Numbered from the stretch's first letter, positions 11,117 through 22,222 are shown. The stretch is 64,000 nt of DNA from Oreohelix idahoensis (GCA_024509875.1 JAMPIV010018785.1:682001-746000); one strand, 5' to 3'. Notes: generated by a model not told the origin, from the sequence alone. A program made the numbers and translations.

Positions 11117-12310
11117 TTACAGCTCTTTACATCCAATACAACATTTGGTCGGTCTAGCCGTCAAGTTTGCCTCCCTGAGTCTATCCAACAACATATTCAG
11201 AGAGTTAATGTGTTCCTCAAATGTTTCAGTAGCAATGAGGATATCATCCATGAAATTCGTGATACATGGATTCTTCAGGGGATCCACCAATTTTCGCATC
11301 ATCCTAGAAAACACACTCGGAGCATTTTTTAACCCAAATGGCAGCATGTTGAATTCATAATGTCCTTCCGATGTGCTAAAGGTTAAATAAGGTCTAACCT
11401 CAGGCTTTACTGGAATCTGATAATAGCCTTTGCTCAGATCCACCTTAGAGAAATATTTTGCTTTGTTCAGCCTAGCAAACAGCTGATTTGTATCAGGTAA
11501 TGGATCCACCTGACTTTCTGTGTTAGCATTCAGTTTCCTGTAATCTATACACAGTCTATGTTCCCCAGAGGGTTTGCTAAACAAAACCACACCGGAACTA
11601 TATGGAGACTCACTGTGTGAAATAATCCCTTCTTTCAACAAATAATCTATCTCCTCCTTTAAAGATTTTTCCTTAGCGAAAGGAATAGAATAAGCCTTCA
11701 TACAGATTGGTGTTGGGTCTATAAGTTTCATATCATATTCCAACAAATTGGTATGCCCCGGAGTGTCCGTTAACACATCTGTATGATCATCCAGAACCTT
11801 TTGAACTCTCTCCCTCTGATTTTTCGTTAAGTGTTTACTGATTTTTACCTGTGCGGCTGTCTCACAAGGATGTAGGGGATATTCATGAGAGATGAGAGGT
11901 TCGTTTTTCATTTCCGTTGCGACAGACAAGGTCAGTAAGTGTGTCTCATCCTGATTTTCTCTGTCCAAATATTTCTTCAGGAAATTCACATGATAGATTT
12001 TCTCTTTCCCCTTCTTATCTATCTTATAATTTGTTCTAGACACCTTCTCTAGAACTGTATATGGACCTTACCATCCAATTTGCAACTTGTTTTGGCTGCC
12101 GGGTAGAAGAAGGAGCACCTTCTCTCCCACAAATAATTCTCTATCCTTCGCTTTCTTATTATAATAGGCAGCATGCTTTTTTCTGGCTTGTCTCAAATTA
12201 TCATTAGCAAGTTTCCAGCCAGTTTTAAGACGAGTGGTCAGCTCGTTCACATATTGATATGATGAGGTAATATTTTCTTCTGCCTTATCATCGGTCCACG
12301 TCCTTAACAA
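11117..12310 (-). pseudogene. Integrase C-terminal module plus reverse transcriptase of element A, with stops
   Basis: One frame holds, in order, the integrase C-terminal region (KLQIGW, GPYTVLEKVSRTNYKI, YHVNFLKKYL), a linker, and a Ty3/gypsy-type RT: CIDYRKLN, the motif A Asp in FSKVDLSKGYYQIP, LPFGLKNAPSVFSRMM, and the catalytic pair in NFMDDILIATE. A stop codon falls between IGW and GPY (about 12066), and another after GCKEL at the 3' end. Integrase preceding RT in one frame is the key architectural feature. The integrase catalytic core is absent upstream; the frame resumes at ALLRTWTDDKAEENITSS. Enzyme motifs are otherwise intact, so decay looks fairly recent. Confidence 0.85.
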
Positions 12311-12348
12311 GGCTACATATGGACCTTTAATATTGTTGACCTATTTTT

Positions 12349-13428
12349 CTAGGCACCGGTATGGTCCCTTACATTAGAAGCCTTATAGTGAGGACTTTTC
12401 TTCCTAAAATCATCACTCACAAATCGTCCACTACCAATTTTTTTCTTGGGGTTTTTCTCCCACTTTAAGTTCATTGTGAGAGATCTCCTCTCTTTTTTTT
12501 TACCCAGTTCACATAATCCCGACCGAGGGATTGTCGGCTTATTCTGGGATACAACCATTTTTGGCCCTCGACACAGAGTTGCCATGTTAATACATTCAAG
12601 TGAAGACTGTGTGTGAAAAGGGGGTTCCCATTCCACGGTGTCTACTTTATTATAAACAGTTTTATTTTCAGGCCTAAGTTTGCCCCTTGGCGTTTCTAGG
12701 TGCTGCACATTTTTCCCACTTGTGGGTGTTCCCTTATGCAATATGCTACATGCTTCTACAAAATTTTCAACGATGACCATTACATCTGGCCAATAATATT
12801 TTTGAGCAACTTTTTGGCAGATGGTACCTACTTTCTCGTGGTCCCCATCTTTTCCAACATGTAAGCTCCTTATTACATCTGCCCTATATATTTTAGGAAG
12901 TACCAGTTGTCCATGACCATTTTTTCCTGTCCCAGCCTTCCTATACAACAATTTGTTCTTCATATAGAAGTCTCCCTTGCCTGGAGGTGTATGGCATTTG
13001 GGCAATTTCTTAAAACAAGGCTTGAGTGATGCGTCCTCTGCCTGTGCCTTCCTCATCTCATCTGGATGGGTATTTATAGGATTATCCTCCTCCTTTTTGG
13101 ACTGTGATCTGGTCTGCACTGTTGCCATGATCACAGGTCTCTTGGGATTCCCCAAGAAGACATATCTACACCCCAATATCAGAGGGTAGATTGGTTCATC
13201 TAGCACTGCTGCTCTGATGATTCCTTCCACATATCGCGTTTTCACATTGATCCTGGCGATGGGAAGTGTCATGGTCGCTACATCCTTGGTTGCAGCTTTG
13301 ATCTCCACTGTTTCTGTGGTGTATTGATCTGCTTGCACCAGGTGAGAACTCACAACTGAATCATAATTCAATCCAGTATCATACATGCACCTTATGGTGA
13401 CTCCATTACATATTACTTCTTCACACAC
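12349..13428 (-). CDS. Protease, integrase zinc-binding remnant and unknown basic tail (element A)
   Basis: About the first 85 residues are a retropepsin-like protease that would cut the Gag-Pol precursor: active site MYDTGLNYDSV and a later LILGC strand. After a linker (VQTRSQSKKEEDNP) comes an integrase H2C2-type region: SLHVGKDGDHEKVGTI, YYWPDV, then ACSILHKGTPTSG, where the second Cys of the normal pair is His. The catalytic core that should follow is absent. Instead a ~130-residue Lys/Arg-rich segment ends in SGRFVSDDFRKK and SNVRDHTGA; I recognise no family in it. Gag overlaps the start by 16 bp in a frame that fits -1 frameshifting. Element B carries the same tail. Confidence 0.8.
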   Translation of the reverse strand: MCEEVICNGVTIRCMYDTGLNYDSVVSSHLVQADQYTTETVEIKAATKDVATMTLPIARINVKTRYVEGIIRAAVLDEPIYPLILGCRYVFLGNPKRPVIMATVQTRSQSKKEEDNPINTHPDEMRKAQAEDASLKPCFKKLPKCHTPPGKGDFYMKNKLLYRKAGTGKNGHGQLVLPKIYRADVIRSLHVGKDGDHEKVGTICQKVAQKYYWPDVMVIVENFVEACSILHKGTPTSGKNVQHLETPRGKLRPENKTVYNKVDTVEWEPPFHTQSSLECINMATLCRGPKMVVSQNKPTIPRSGLCELGKKKERRSLTMNLKWEKNPKKKIGSGRFVSDDFRKKSPHYKASNVRDHTGA

Positions 13429-14841
13429 TGGGGGTGGTAAGGTTCCTGCTGTTCAGTAGGGTTGGCCTTTACTCCCTTTCTCCCCGTTTTCATTGCAGCG
13501 AAGGAAGGAGGTTTCCTTTTACACATTTCGGTGTTATGGTTGTCCATCTTACACCATTTACAATATAATCTACCTTTATGAAAAGGTTTTCTTTCCTCAT
13601 ATTTTCTGTCATTGAATTGTGGGTTTTTATTTCTATAATCATTGCGTGGCCTATCAAAATGTTGCTTACCTTTGTTACTCTGATCTTTATTGTCAAATCT
13701 ATTAGAGTTGTGTGGAACCTTATAGTTGTCTACCTGTTTCTTTTTTGTGCCAGCTATCTCTGCTTGGGCTGCCTGATACCTCTCAGCGACATTGAGTAAC
13801 TCACCGAGCCTCTCTGCACCTTGTTCCATGAGAAACTTTCTCAAGTCTGGAGCCATGGACTCTCTCAATTGCTCAATAAGGATCATTTCTTTAAGATCTT
13901 GGGTTTTCCCCAGAGCAGTCCATTTCTCCAAGTAGGTCTCTAAACGTGCAGAGAACTGGTGATAGGTCTCACCCGACAGTAGCTTGGCATTTCTAAATTT
14001 TTTTTCTGTAAAATTCTCCATTCTTTTCATACCTTAGCAAAAGAGCCTGCTTTAACATGTCATAATTGTCTTGGTCATCCCTGCTCATTTTGGCAAAAAC
14101 TTCATAAGCTGTTCCCCTAAGACCTTGGGATAACTTTAAGCTCCACCTTTCTCTCTCTAAACCATATGTGGTAGCCAAAAGTTCAAACCTACCCAGAAAA
14201 CTTTCTATGTCATCGTCTTTCTCAACAAAATGGTCTAAATGAAACCCCATAGCTGAGGTTGAGGCTCCCTGACTAGCAGTGGCATCAGAGGTAGAGGGGC
14301 TGGCACCATTTTCAGGAGCATGGCCTTGCAACTCTAACTCCCTTAGTCGTAACTCGTGCTCCCTCTGTAATCTCCTATCTTCTGCTTCCCTTTCAGCAGC
14401 CAGTCTCTTTTCTTCTCTTTCTGCAGCTAATCTCTTTTCTTCTGCTTCTCTTTCTGCAGCTAATCTCTTTTCTTCTCTTTCTGTAGCTAATCTCTTTTCT
14501 TCTCTTTCTGTAGCTAATCTCTTTTCTTCTCTTTCTGTAGCTAATCTTCTTTCCTCTGCTTCTCTTTCGGCCTTTTTTTTTCTTCTAATTGGAGCCTTTT
14601 AATCTCCGCCTCCCTATCCGCCTCCAATGCCCTAGCCTCTTTGTCAGCCTCAATCTGCAACCTCTTAATTTCTTTTTCAGCCTCTAATTTTCTTTCTGCT
14701 TCTTTCTCTAATCTTTTATCTTCTCTGGCAATAAATTTGTCAACATTCTGAAGTTACATACTGGACCAGCTCTGGTCCATCCATGCCCATTTCTTTAGCA
14801 GTCTGCACAGCAGCAGATCGAAACTTTGCCAGATCAGCCAT
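13413..14841 (-). pseudogene. Gag of element A, broken by frameshifts
   Basis: The start MADLAKFRSAAVQTAKEMGMDG is at 14841 and matches element B. A single-base insertion stops this frame after 33 codons. The next part is a highly charged coiled coil built from repeats such as EREEKRLATEREEKRLA, containing a second shift in an A-run near 14575. The central Gag region (HLDHFVEKDDDIESFLGRFE to LRYEKN) shifts again in an A-run near 14000. The last part holds a CCHC knuckle (YCKWCKMDNHNTEMCKR, spacing C-x2-C-x4-H-x4-C) that binds the RNA genome. The homopolymer indels could be decay or sequencing error; the protein family is clear. Confidence 0.8.
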
Positions 14842-15004
14842 TCTGTACTATGCAAACCTTTACAATTTCTAACTAAGCAATTTTCTAATTATGACTAACA
14901 ATTTCTAATTATGACTAACAACAACCACAGGCACTGATAGCTCAACCACTATTTAAATTCCACGAAAGAATACTTTTAGTTTTATTTTACAGATAATTAA
15001 AATT

Positions 15005-15081
15005 CCCGGGACCTGAGACCCCAATATCTTTGATAATACTATAAGAATTTAAAAATCCCGGAAGCGAGCTACGCAATATAT
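15005..15081 (-). promoter_or_regulatory. Leader and putative primer-binding site of element A
   Basis: Just inside the 5' LTR (minus strand) the sequence starts ATATTGCGTAGCTCGCTTCC and then GGGATT. The matching site in element B is TTGGGGTCTCGCTCTCGGGA. The shared core suggests a tRNA primer site, diverged in A. The tRNA is not identified. Confidence 0.4.
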
Positions 15082-17305
15082 TGTGGTGGAGTTGATGTTA
15101 AGACGTGCTGTTGTTATGTACTCTAGTGTACAGAATGCGGTCAGCTGTGAAGGTTCCTGATTATAACAATTTTTGGGTGGAGTTATCAGGAGACCTTTCT
15201 GCTACCACCTTACGACCTCAAACAGACTTATTCTTGACTATAATGTATGATGACTACGTCTAATGTCTAGGGTTATGACTATGTAGTGTAATGTTGCATT
15301 ATCCAATTAAACATACAAACAAATATTTTATTATCCAACACCACACAACAGTACTACGACAATCACATACAAACTACACTTTAAAAGACTATCTTTAGTA
15401 AGTCAGTGGTGGAATTTTAGGTAAAATTAATTATTTACACTTTATTTTCCTGACTCTATTTGTTTTGAATCAGGCATGACAATCAAATTGAAATCAAAGG
15501 AATTATTTACATCAATTGCATATCACAATGGATCTTCTGTCCATAATACAAATATTATTATAATATATGTGTGTAGTTGTAGTTTTCTACTTGAGGGTAA
15601 TACTGGTATATACGTTTAGGTTGTTGGTTAACATCACCCCCTATTCTTTATTTCTTTTTTCATTTAACACTTTCTGAATCTTTAATTCATATGCTCAGTC
15701 TTTATTATAAACTATAAAGTCGTATAGGTTGAGCTGCCAGGTGAAGAACAGGCACTTATCTTGAAAGAATAACACAGGTAGATCGTTCCTTCTGTTCGCT
15801 GGACAATCTGTCACACTCCCATGAAAGGCGTCCTTCTTTATACCAAGTATACAATAATATTCCATAGCTAAGTATAGGCACATACAAATAAACGAATAGG
15901 GTCAGCTCTTTATGACAACCTAATACACCATTATATTTTGATGTGACAATGTATACCAGCATTCCTCTCCCCTAATGGTTACAACGCCTCTGCAATTCCA
16001 TCAGTAATCTTCTTCCATGCCATAGGATAGGTGTTATGCTCCTTGATGACAATCATATATAATCTTGTAGTTCTACACCTCTCCGATAGTCTATCATATA
16101 ATGGATCAATCTCTAGGCTCTGCCTAAGTCTGCCTTAGGCCCACTTACTTACAGTCGTATGTTAGTATCTCACATTCAAACTTTATTTTAAATAAAATTG
16201 TTAATAAAGTCAATCTTACCACAGATTTCAATGAATATTACACACAAGCAACGATGACTGGCAGATCTGGCCCAAGTTTATCACTGCCCTGTCCAGAAGG
16301 TTATAATATTTGTATTTAGAATTACACTTCTGCTCTCATCGTCTCGTGGCAAGATTTTTGTGTGCAAATGGCGTCCTATCCTAACGCTTTTTCCTCAATA
16401 TCAACTAAGCTGGCCAACAGAAGCAGACGACTATGAATTTTAAATCGAACTTTAAAAAAACAATTCCCAAAAACTACTATGTTTACTACTGCAAATATAT
16501 TTTTAGTGTTAGGTTAGCCAATCCCCTCTCGCCTCCCTTTAAACTACAGCTAATCAAAATCTTGGTACCTTTTAGTCCTTATTTTACCCAAAGCTTTTTT
16601 TCAAAATATGTTATGAAAAAAATAAGCAGGCTTGACACTTTTTCGTCAGTCCGTCTTACAAATACATAGTATTATTGCTAATATCTTGTTTATTTATTGC
16701 ACTAGTGTACAACTGATACCATATTTTTGCTCAGAAGACCATAAGGCATCCGAATATATAATTTTTATGGCCCTATCTATTTTGGTTCAGAATTCCATAT
16801 TTTTTTCTATGTTAGTCTTTCAAATCTAGAAACTACCACTTGTTCACTTCTTTTACAGCTATTTTCAAACTAATTACGAGGATCTTCCGTAGTCCGTTAG
16901 AATTACGTCATTCTTTTATAAGAGCTAAGACTGTTTTCGTGACCCAATTGACGAACATTTTTTAGTTTTTGTATCATAATTTAAATCGCCTAAGGCTATG
17001 TCGCGCGAGTTGGCTTTTTGAAATCTACGCGAGACGGTGTACCCTAGTGCTGTCTCTCCATCCCTCCCCTCCTTTTTCTTTTATTCTTTCACTCTCGTCT
17101 TGGCAATCCGATTTGACCTTGCAAAAGTGTTACATTTAATCTCAAGGACGAATTCCATTCGGCTAATAGGTTTCTCAAAACCGACATGAGGGCGGGCGTA
17201 GGAGAATAAGACGCTGGACTCAATTTATATTTTCTATCTTATTTTTTTGACTTTATGCACTACAATATTATCTAATTTAGCTATTGTATTTAGAATATCA
17301 CCACA
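15082..17305 (-). repeat. 5' LTR of element A (2224 bp)
   Basis: The partner of 7997-10336, with the same TGTGG..CCACA ends. It is followed by ATGTC, the target duplication. It should carry the promoter for minus-strand transcription of A; no specific promoter motif was assigned. Confidence 0.92.
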
Positions 17306-17992
17306 ATGTCAAAGCACATTCTTACATAAACCATTACTGCTGGAGCATGTCAATTCTTGGTGCAGGCTTCCTGTACAGGGACCCACTATTCAGCACGAGA
17401 GGAAATAAATTCTAGAGTTTATCATGCATAAGCACATTTAAAAAAAAATTTCATAACGAAAACTTCGTTCAGAACAAAAGAATATTTTTTTTTTCAAGTA
17501 TCGTAAAGTTGTCAAACGTTTATCAGAAGGCAAACAGATAAATTAGCGAAACCTTTGATTGTGTTTCTTGTCAATCACCAGTCTTATTCTTGGTAGAGGT
17601 TTTAAAATACAAGTAGATCGTTTACAGCCTTCATTCTGTTTCTTACTTTTGATTTAATTGAGAATAGGAGTCAGCAATCTCTCTCAAATCCCCACATCTT
17701 CTTAAATAAAAAATAACATAACTAATTTTCAAGTATTTCAATAGGAAAATATAGTTATTTACCAAATATTCACCGTACCCCCTTAACAAGCTTATTGTAT
17801 CCTCTGGGGTTACACGTAGTCCAGGCTGGTAACCCCTGTTCTACACTGAGTTTGTTCAATACAGATGTTTTGTTTTTTTCTCTCTCTTTGCTTGCTTCAT
17901 CGAATATTTTATTACATCCCAGCCATATGAAAGATTATGACTAATATGATTAATGCAAAAGTCGATTAATATATGTATAATATGAGTATACG

Positions 17993-18030
17993 TATACATT
18001 ACGATATATCAGTAAACATGTGCATAAAAA
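17993..18030. repeat. Long direct repeat (about 38 bp) flanking a LINE, left copy
   Basis: Positions 17993-18030 and 20055-20092 are nearly identical, sharing TATACATTACGATATATC and CAGTAAACATGTGCATAAA, and bracket the minus-strand LINE at 18031-20054. This looks like an unusually long target-site duplication. Confidence 0.75.
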
Positions 18031-18058
18031 CGAGTATATAATAATAATAATAAATTCT

Positions 18059-19466
18059 TTAAGCGCCAAACACGGCGCATAAGGCAGAAACCAGTGCTCT
18101 CCAAGTTGTTCGTTGTGACGCCACTCCTCTTAGCTCTTGCACATTATTTAGGCCCAACGTTCTTCCTTCTCTTATTATTGTTCTTCTGAGTGTTTCTTTT
18201 GGTCTTCCTTTTTCCCGCTTACCCTCAGGAACCCAAGTGAGCGCCTGTAGTGGTATTCTGTTGTTTTGCATTCGTAGGACATGACCGATATATGACCATC
18301 GTCTTTTCCTTATATAGTCGGAGACATATTTCTGCCTAGAGTCTTCTCTTATTTGTCGATTAGTCTTGAATTCTTTCCAACTGATGTTCATGAGTTTTCT
18401 AAGACATTTGTTCTCGAATGTATTCAGCTTGTTCTCCAATGATTTTGTTATTTCCAACTCTCACAGCCGTATGTTAACACTGAGATAACATTTGAATTAA
18501 ACAGACGAAGCTTGGTATGTATATTCAATGATCGTAATTTCCAAATGTTAGATAATCTATTGAAGGCGCTAGCTGCCAATGCAATTCTAGTATGGATTTC
18601 TCTTGTTGTGTCACCATCCTGAGTCATTTTACTGCCTAAATAATTGAAACTTTCAACTTTCTGTAGTTTTTCCCCGTTCAAGATGATATCAAAGGTCTCG
18701 TTAGAAAAGTTCATAGCTTTAGTTTTAGAGGCATTTATTTGGAGACCAATTTTAACCGAGAGATGACACAAATTATTTATTGCTTCTTGGGATTGTCTTG
18801 GTGTTGAACTTAAGAACGCTACATCATCTGCGAAATCCAGGTCCCCCAGGAATTTTCCATTTGTCCATTTTATACCCAATTGTTCATTGTGGGTATAGTT
18901 TCTCATAACCCAATCAATAGCTATTCCAAAAAGTAGTGGTGACATAATACAGCCTTGTTTCACCCCTGTTTCTACTGTAAACCATTCTGTATTCCCTTTA
19001 TTTGTTCTAACACAACATCTTGCATTGTCATATAGCGCTTTGATTATATTCACATATTTTGTTGGAAAACCATAGATTGTAAGTATCTTCCACAATGATG
19101 GGCGGTGTAGACTATCAAAGGTTAGGGAGCCGCGCTAGCGTAGTGGTTACAACACCGCTCTGGCGACCGGGTGATACAGGATCAAACCCGGGCGACGGCA
19201 TTTGAGGATTTTTCGTCGACCGGGATTTGGACTGGATTAACTCGAGACCTGGCGAGGACATTTGAAGGAGTGTCGTCGACCAGGGATTGGCGGCTCCTGA
19301 GCCGACCCAGCTGTAATGGGTACCTCCGAAATCGGCGAGTATTTGCCTGAATGGCGAGGGACACCTGTCTCTGTACAAGAAATAAAGGGATACTCACGTA
19401 AAATCAATGTCAGGTTAGACATAAATAATAACCTGAGATTTCGCCTCGAGTATTAGCGGGCGTACG

Positions 19467-19497
<31 letters not shown>

Positions 19498-20044
19498 ATC
19501 AAAGGCTTTTTGAAAATCGACGAAGGTGATAATAAGTGGCGATTGCCTTTCCACTGATTCTTCTATAATTGTTCTTAGTGTGAATATTTGATCAATACAT
19601 GATCGTTTCGGCCTGAAACCCGCTTGTTCTTCTCTGATCTTTTTCGTCAGCATGCAATTTAAGTCTTTCTAACATCATGCAACATAATAATTTTCCAGGT
19701 ACTGATAATAGAGATATACCACGCCAGTTATTACAGTCTGATAGATCACCTTTATTCGGTAACTTTACAATAATACTGTCTTTCCATTGTTGTGGTGGTT
19801 GTTCTTCTCTCCATACTTCATTTATAATATCTAAAATTCTCAAGAGGTTGTTGTCATTAACTGCTTTAATCATTTCCCCTGAAATTTCGTCAACTCCAGC
19901 AGCTTTAAAATTTTTTAATCTTTTAACGGCTTGTTTGATCTCGTCCAGCGTGAATTCATCGCAAGTTATTGGCAAGGTGGTTGTGGATGTTTCATTATTA
20001 AAATCAGGTGTTACTGTTGGTGGTGGTCTGTTTAGCACCTCCAT
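18059..20044 (-). pseudogene. Reverse transcriptase of LINE copy 1, frameshifted and split by a SINE
   Basis: It carries the LINE RT that copies element RNA at a nicked target. In order: KNFKAAGVDEISGEM, VKLPNKGDLSDCNNWRGISL, a frameshift near 19630, REEQAGFRPKRSCIDQIFTL, FVDFQKAFDS, then the SINE. After it come GVKQGCIMSPLLFGIAIDW, the catalytic FADD in LDFADDVAFLSS, and the thumb region (NYLGSKMTQDGD). Another frame carries the C-terminal tail with RRWSYIGHVLRM and KGRPKETLRRT-type motifs. The endonuclease is missing because of 5' truncation. The catalytic residues persist, but frameshifts make it non-functional. Confidence 0.85.
19121..19494 (+). mobile_element. tRNA-derived SINE, full length, poly(A) (copy 1)
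   Basis: The head has a pol III A box (TAGCGTAGTGG at about 19137) and a B box (GGATCAAACCC at about 19180). The body carries ACCCAGCTGTAATGGGTACC, and the element ends CGGGCGTACG followed by about 28 A. The target duplication ACTATCAAAG lies at 19111-19120 and 19495-19504, inside a LINE RT gene. Confidence 0.92.
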
Positions 20045-20096
20045 GAAGTGCTCATATACATTACGATATATCAGTAAACATGTGCATAAAGAACAG

Positions 20097-21030
20097 TATA
20101 TTCGTATACATTATAATATACATAGTGAAGAGTTTATATACTTGTACATACATATACATATACACACTAATGGGAGTGTTGCGGACTTTTCTTTGCTTGA
20201 GTGGGCTAATATTGAATTTCGTTTCATGCAATGTTTATTCATTTGTTCTGTCTTTCACAAGTATCGTTTTATTCCGCAACACTGGATTCGTTTTGTAATT
20301 GTTTTAGATGATTGAATATAAACGTTCATTCAATAAACTTCTTATGTATTTATCTGTCAGCGTTGTATTATTTAATTCCATCTCTTACTGGTTTGACAGA
20401 GTATGTATTCTTCTAGCTAATACGCTTGAAGGTCAACGTTCAATATTCATACAACAGTCAGAACTGGAACTTTCGAACGCCTTCATTGAATAAGTCTCGT
20501 TTGGACGACTTACAGTAGTTTAATAATTATCCATCTTTTCATCATGAATTATCGACAATAATATATTTCACATTAGAGGAAACTTGATACATCACAGTTC
20601 AGAGTATACAGTTTATCAGACATTGTACGTCTGTTATTTTACCGTCTTAATTATCGTCCATTATCTTTTAGCCAAATGCTTGACATAAATATCATAGTTA
20701 CGCATTATTAATATTTTTGCTCACTGTTCCATTAGGATCACTGCCTAATATACACATCGAAACTCTGTCTATATTATCAACTCAGTTTGGCATTACTAGC
20801 CAGGCTTCAACAGCCGTTATACATTATCTCCGCGTTCGTATTTCACGAATATGGTGTATAAGAATTATTTCGTTTAAATCCTACCGCCTTACATAATTCT
20901 GGACTCACTGGTCCTTAAACACATGATTATTTCCTTCGCTTTAAAAGCAGCTATATTGACGATTATACATAATCCTTAGTAGTTCTACCACACAATCCGA
21001 AAACACTGTTATATTCCCGAAGGCTACACA
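20097..21030. other. No recognisable gene (about 0.9 kb)
   Basis: AT-rich sequence with only short chance open frames. I see no repeat copy or coding motif. Confidence 0.4.
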
Positions 21031-21226
21031 AAGACTCTTTGGTTACTAGCCTAACGCGTCGTATAACGTTTTACGCGAACCTTATTATTCTATTTAGTGG
21101 AGGTGTTGCAGGGTGCGACCATCCGAATCAAGTTAAAACCAAAATGCTCGCAAACCATGCAACAATCCTCAACAGGGAGTATACACACTATGAGTATGTG
21201 ATGACGACTAATATGAAGGGTTTTCT

Positions 21227-21410
21227 TTGGATTAGGCTGGCAACCTCATCGTGTAAAATACATTACTACATAAACTACCGCTGTTACAGCACGTGAATGC
21301 TGGATGCAAGTTTCCTGCAAGGGGGACTAGCTGCAGCGGTGGTTCTGTGCTTCACAAGGGGCGAAAAGAAAAATGATGATGATGATGATAATACTGACGG
21401 TGATGATGGA
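21227..21410 (+). repeat. Dispersed short repeat with GAT-rich tail
   Basis: It contains GGCTGGCAACCTCA (21236), ACTACCGCTGTTACAGCACG, GGATGCAAGTTTCCTGCAAG and a tail of GATGATGATGATGATAATAC. Related pieces occur at about 17325-17410, 37595-37660 and 39040-39140. It looks like the 3' part of an interspersed element that ends in a GAT-type microsatellite. No pol III boxes were identified. Confidence 0.5.
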
Positions 21411-21540
21411 GAACTCTTGCACAAAGCTCGTTCAGATGCACCTGCGTGTGGGCTTGATGCCTTTCTGTCTGCAAGTATATATTTTCTTTATTATATCTTC
21501 AAAAATGTTTTTTATAAATAATGAGGAGTGCAGAACTGTT

Positions 21541-21615
21541 TCTTGTTTCATCATCATCATTATCATTATCATCATCATTATCATCATCATTATCATCATC
21601 ATCATCGTCATCATA
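21541..21615. repeat. (ATC)n microsatellite
   Basis: Imperfect ATC/ATT trinucleotide run. Confidence 0.9.
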
Positions 21616-21848
21616 GACATTACTCTTTATTTCCCTGTGAAGCATAAGTTTTCAACATTCTCGGGCCAAATATTTATGTCCCGTGCCATCCCTTAAAGTT
21701 CTTTACATACTTCTTTATCATGTTAAAGTTTGTATTAAATTCACTGATCTTTGTGCTTTGCATCTCACTCTTTTTCTTGTACCTTGAGGATTCCACAACA
21801 AGGACTATCTAGTAAAGCTATAAGTTAATTTCTCAAAGTGTTTCTAGT

Positions 21849-22222
21849 TTGTTTTTTTTTTTTTTTTTTTTTTTCGTACGCCCGCTAATACTCGAGGCGA
21901 AATCTCAGGTTATTATTTTAATGTCTAACCTGACATTGATTTTACGTGAGTATCCCTTTTTATCTCGTACAGAGACAGGTGTCCCTCGCCATTCAGGCAG
22001 ATACTCGCCGATTTCGGAGGTACCCATTAGAACTGGGTCGGCTCAGGAGCCGCAAATCCCTGGTCGACGCCACTCCTTCAAATGTCCTCGCCAGGTCTCG
22101 AGTTAATCCAGTCCAAATCCCGGTCGACGAAAAATCCTCAAATGCAGTCGCCCAGGTTTGATCCTGAATCACCCGGTCGCCAGAGCGGTGTTGTAACCAC
22201 TACGCTAGCGCGGCTCCCTAGT
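21849..22222 (-). mobile_element. tRNA-derived SINE, full length (copy 2)
   Basis: The same family as 19121-19494 on the opposite strand: T-run, CGTACGCCCGCTAATACTCG, the conserved body, then the tRNA-like head reversed (ACTACGCTAGCGCGGCTCCC). An 11-bp target duplication GTGTTTCTAGT lies at 21838-21848 and 22223-22233. Confidence 0.92.

Larger units (their letters stand above)
7997..17305 (-). mobile_element. Gmr1-like LTR retrotransposon, element A (complete ends, integrase core replaced)
   Basis: Two long LTRs (7997-10336 and 15082-17305) bound a 4.7-kb interior on the minus strand. A 5-bp target duplication ATGTC lies at 7992-7996 and 17306-17310. Inside, in transcription order, are a coiled-coil Gag with CCHC knuckle, a DTG protease, the integrase zinc-binding part, a foreign segment in place of the integrase core, the integrase C-terminal module, RT and RNase H. 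The purine tract AAAGTGGGGAGATA abuts the 3' LTR (at 10337 on this strand). Frameshifts and stops in Gag and RT and the visible LTR divergence make it older than B and C. It lies within the hAT-like shell. Confidence 0.92.
7753..17838. mobile_element. Small hAT-like non-autonomous transposon, split by LTR element A
   Basis: The left end is CAGAGGTTCCCAACTTTG; the right end read inward is CAGGGGTTACCAGCCTGG, giving inverted ends that agree over most of the first 14 bases. The flanking octamers are TACTACAC (7745-7752) and TTCTACAC (17839-17846), 7 of 8 identical, matching hAT target duplications in length and TCTA-like core. Without element A the shell would be about 770 bp with no transposase, so a MITE-type element. 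The termini are short and imperfect, so this is tentative. Confidence 0.5.
18031..20054 (-). mobile_element. LINE copy 1 (RTE-like architecture), 5'-truncated, with a nested SINE
   Basis: On the minus strand it runs from GAGCACTTCATGGAGG (20053) to a (TTA)n tail at about 18040-18055. It is bracketed by ~38-bp direct repeats. A SINE interrupts it at 19121-19494. The sister copy at 61113-63046 lacks the SINE and serves as the empty site. The clade is inferred only from the C-terminal architecture. Confidence 0.85.
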
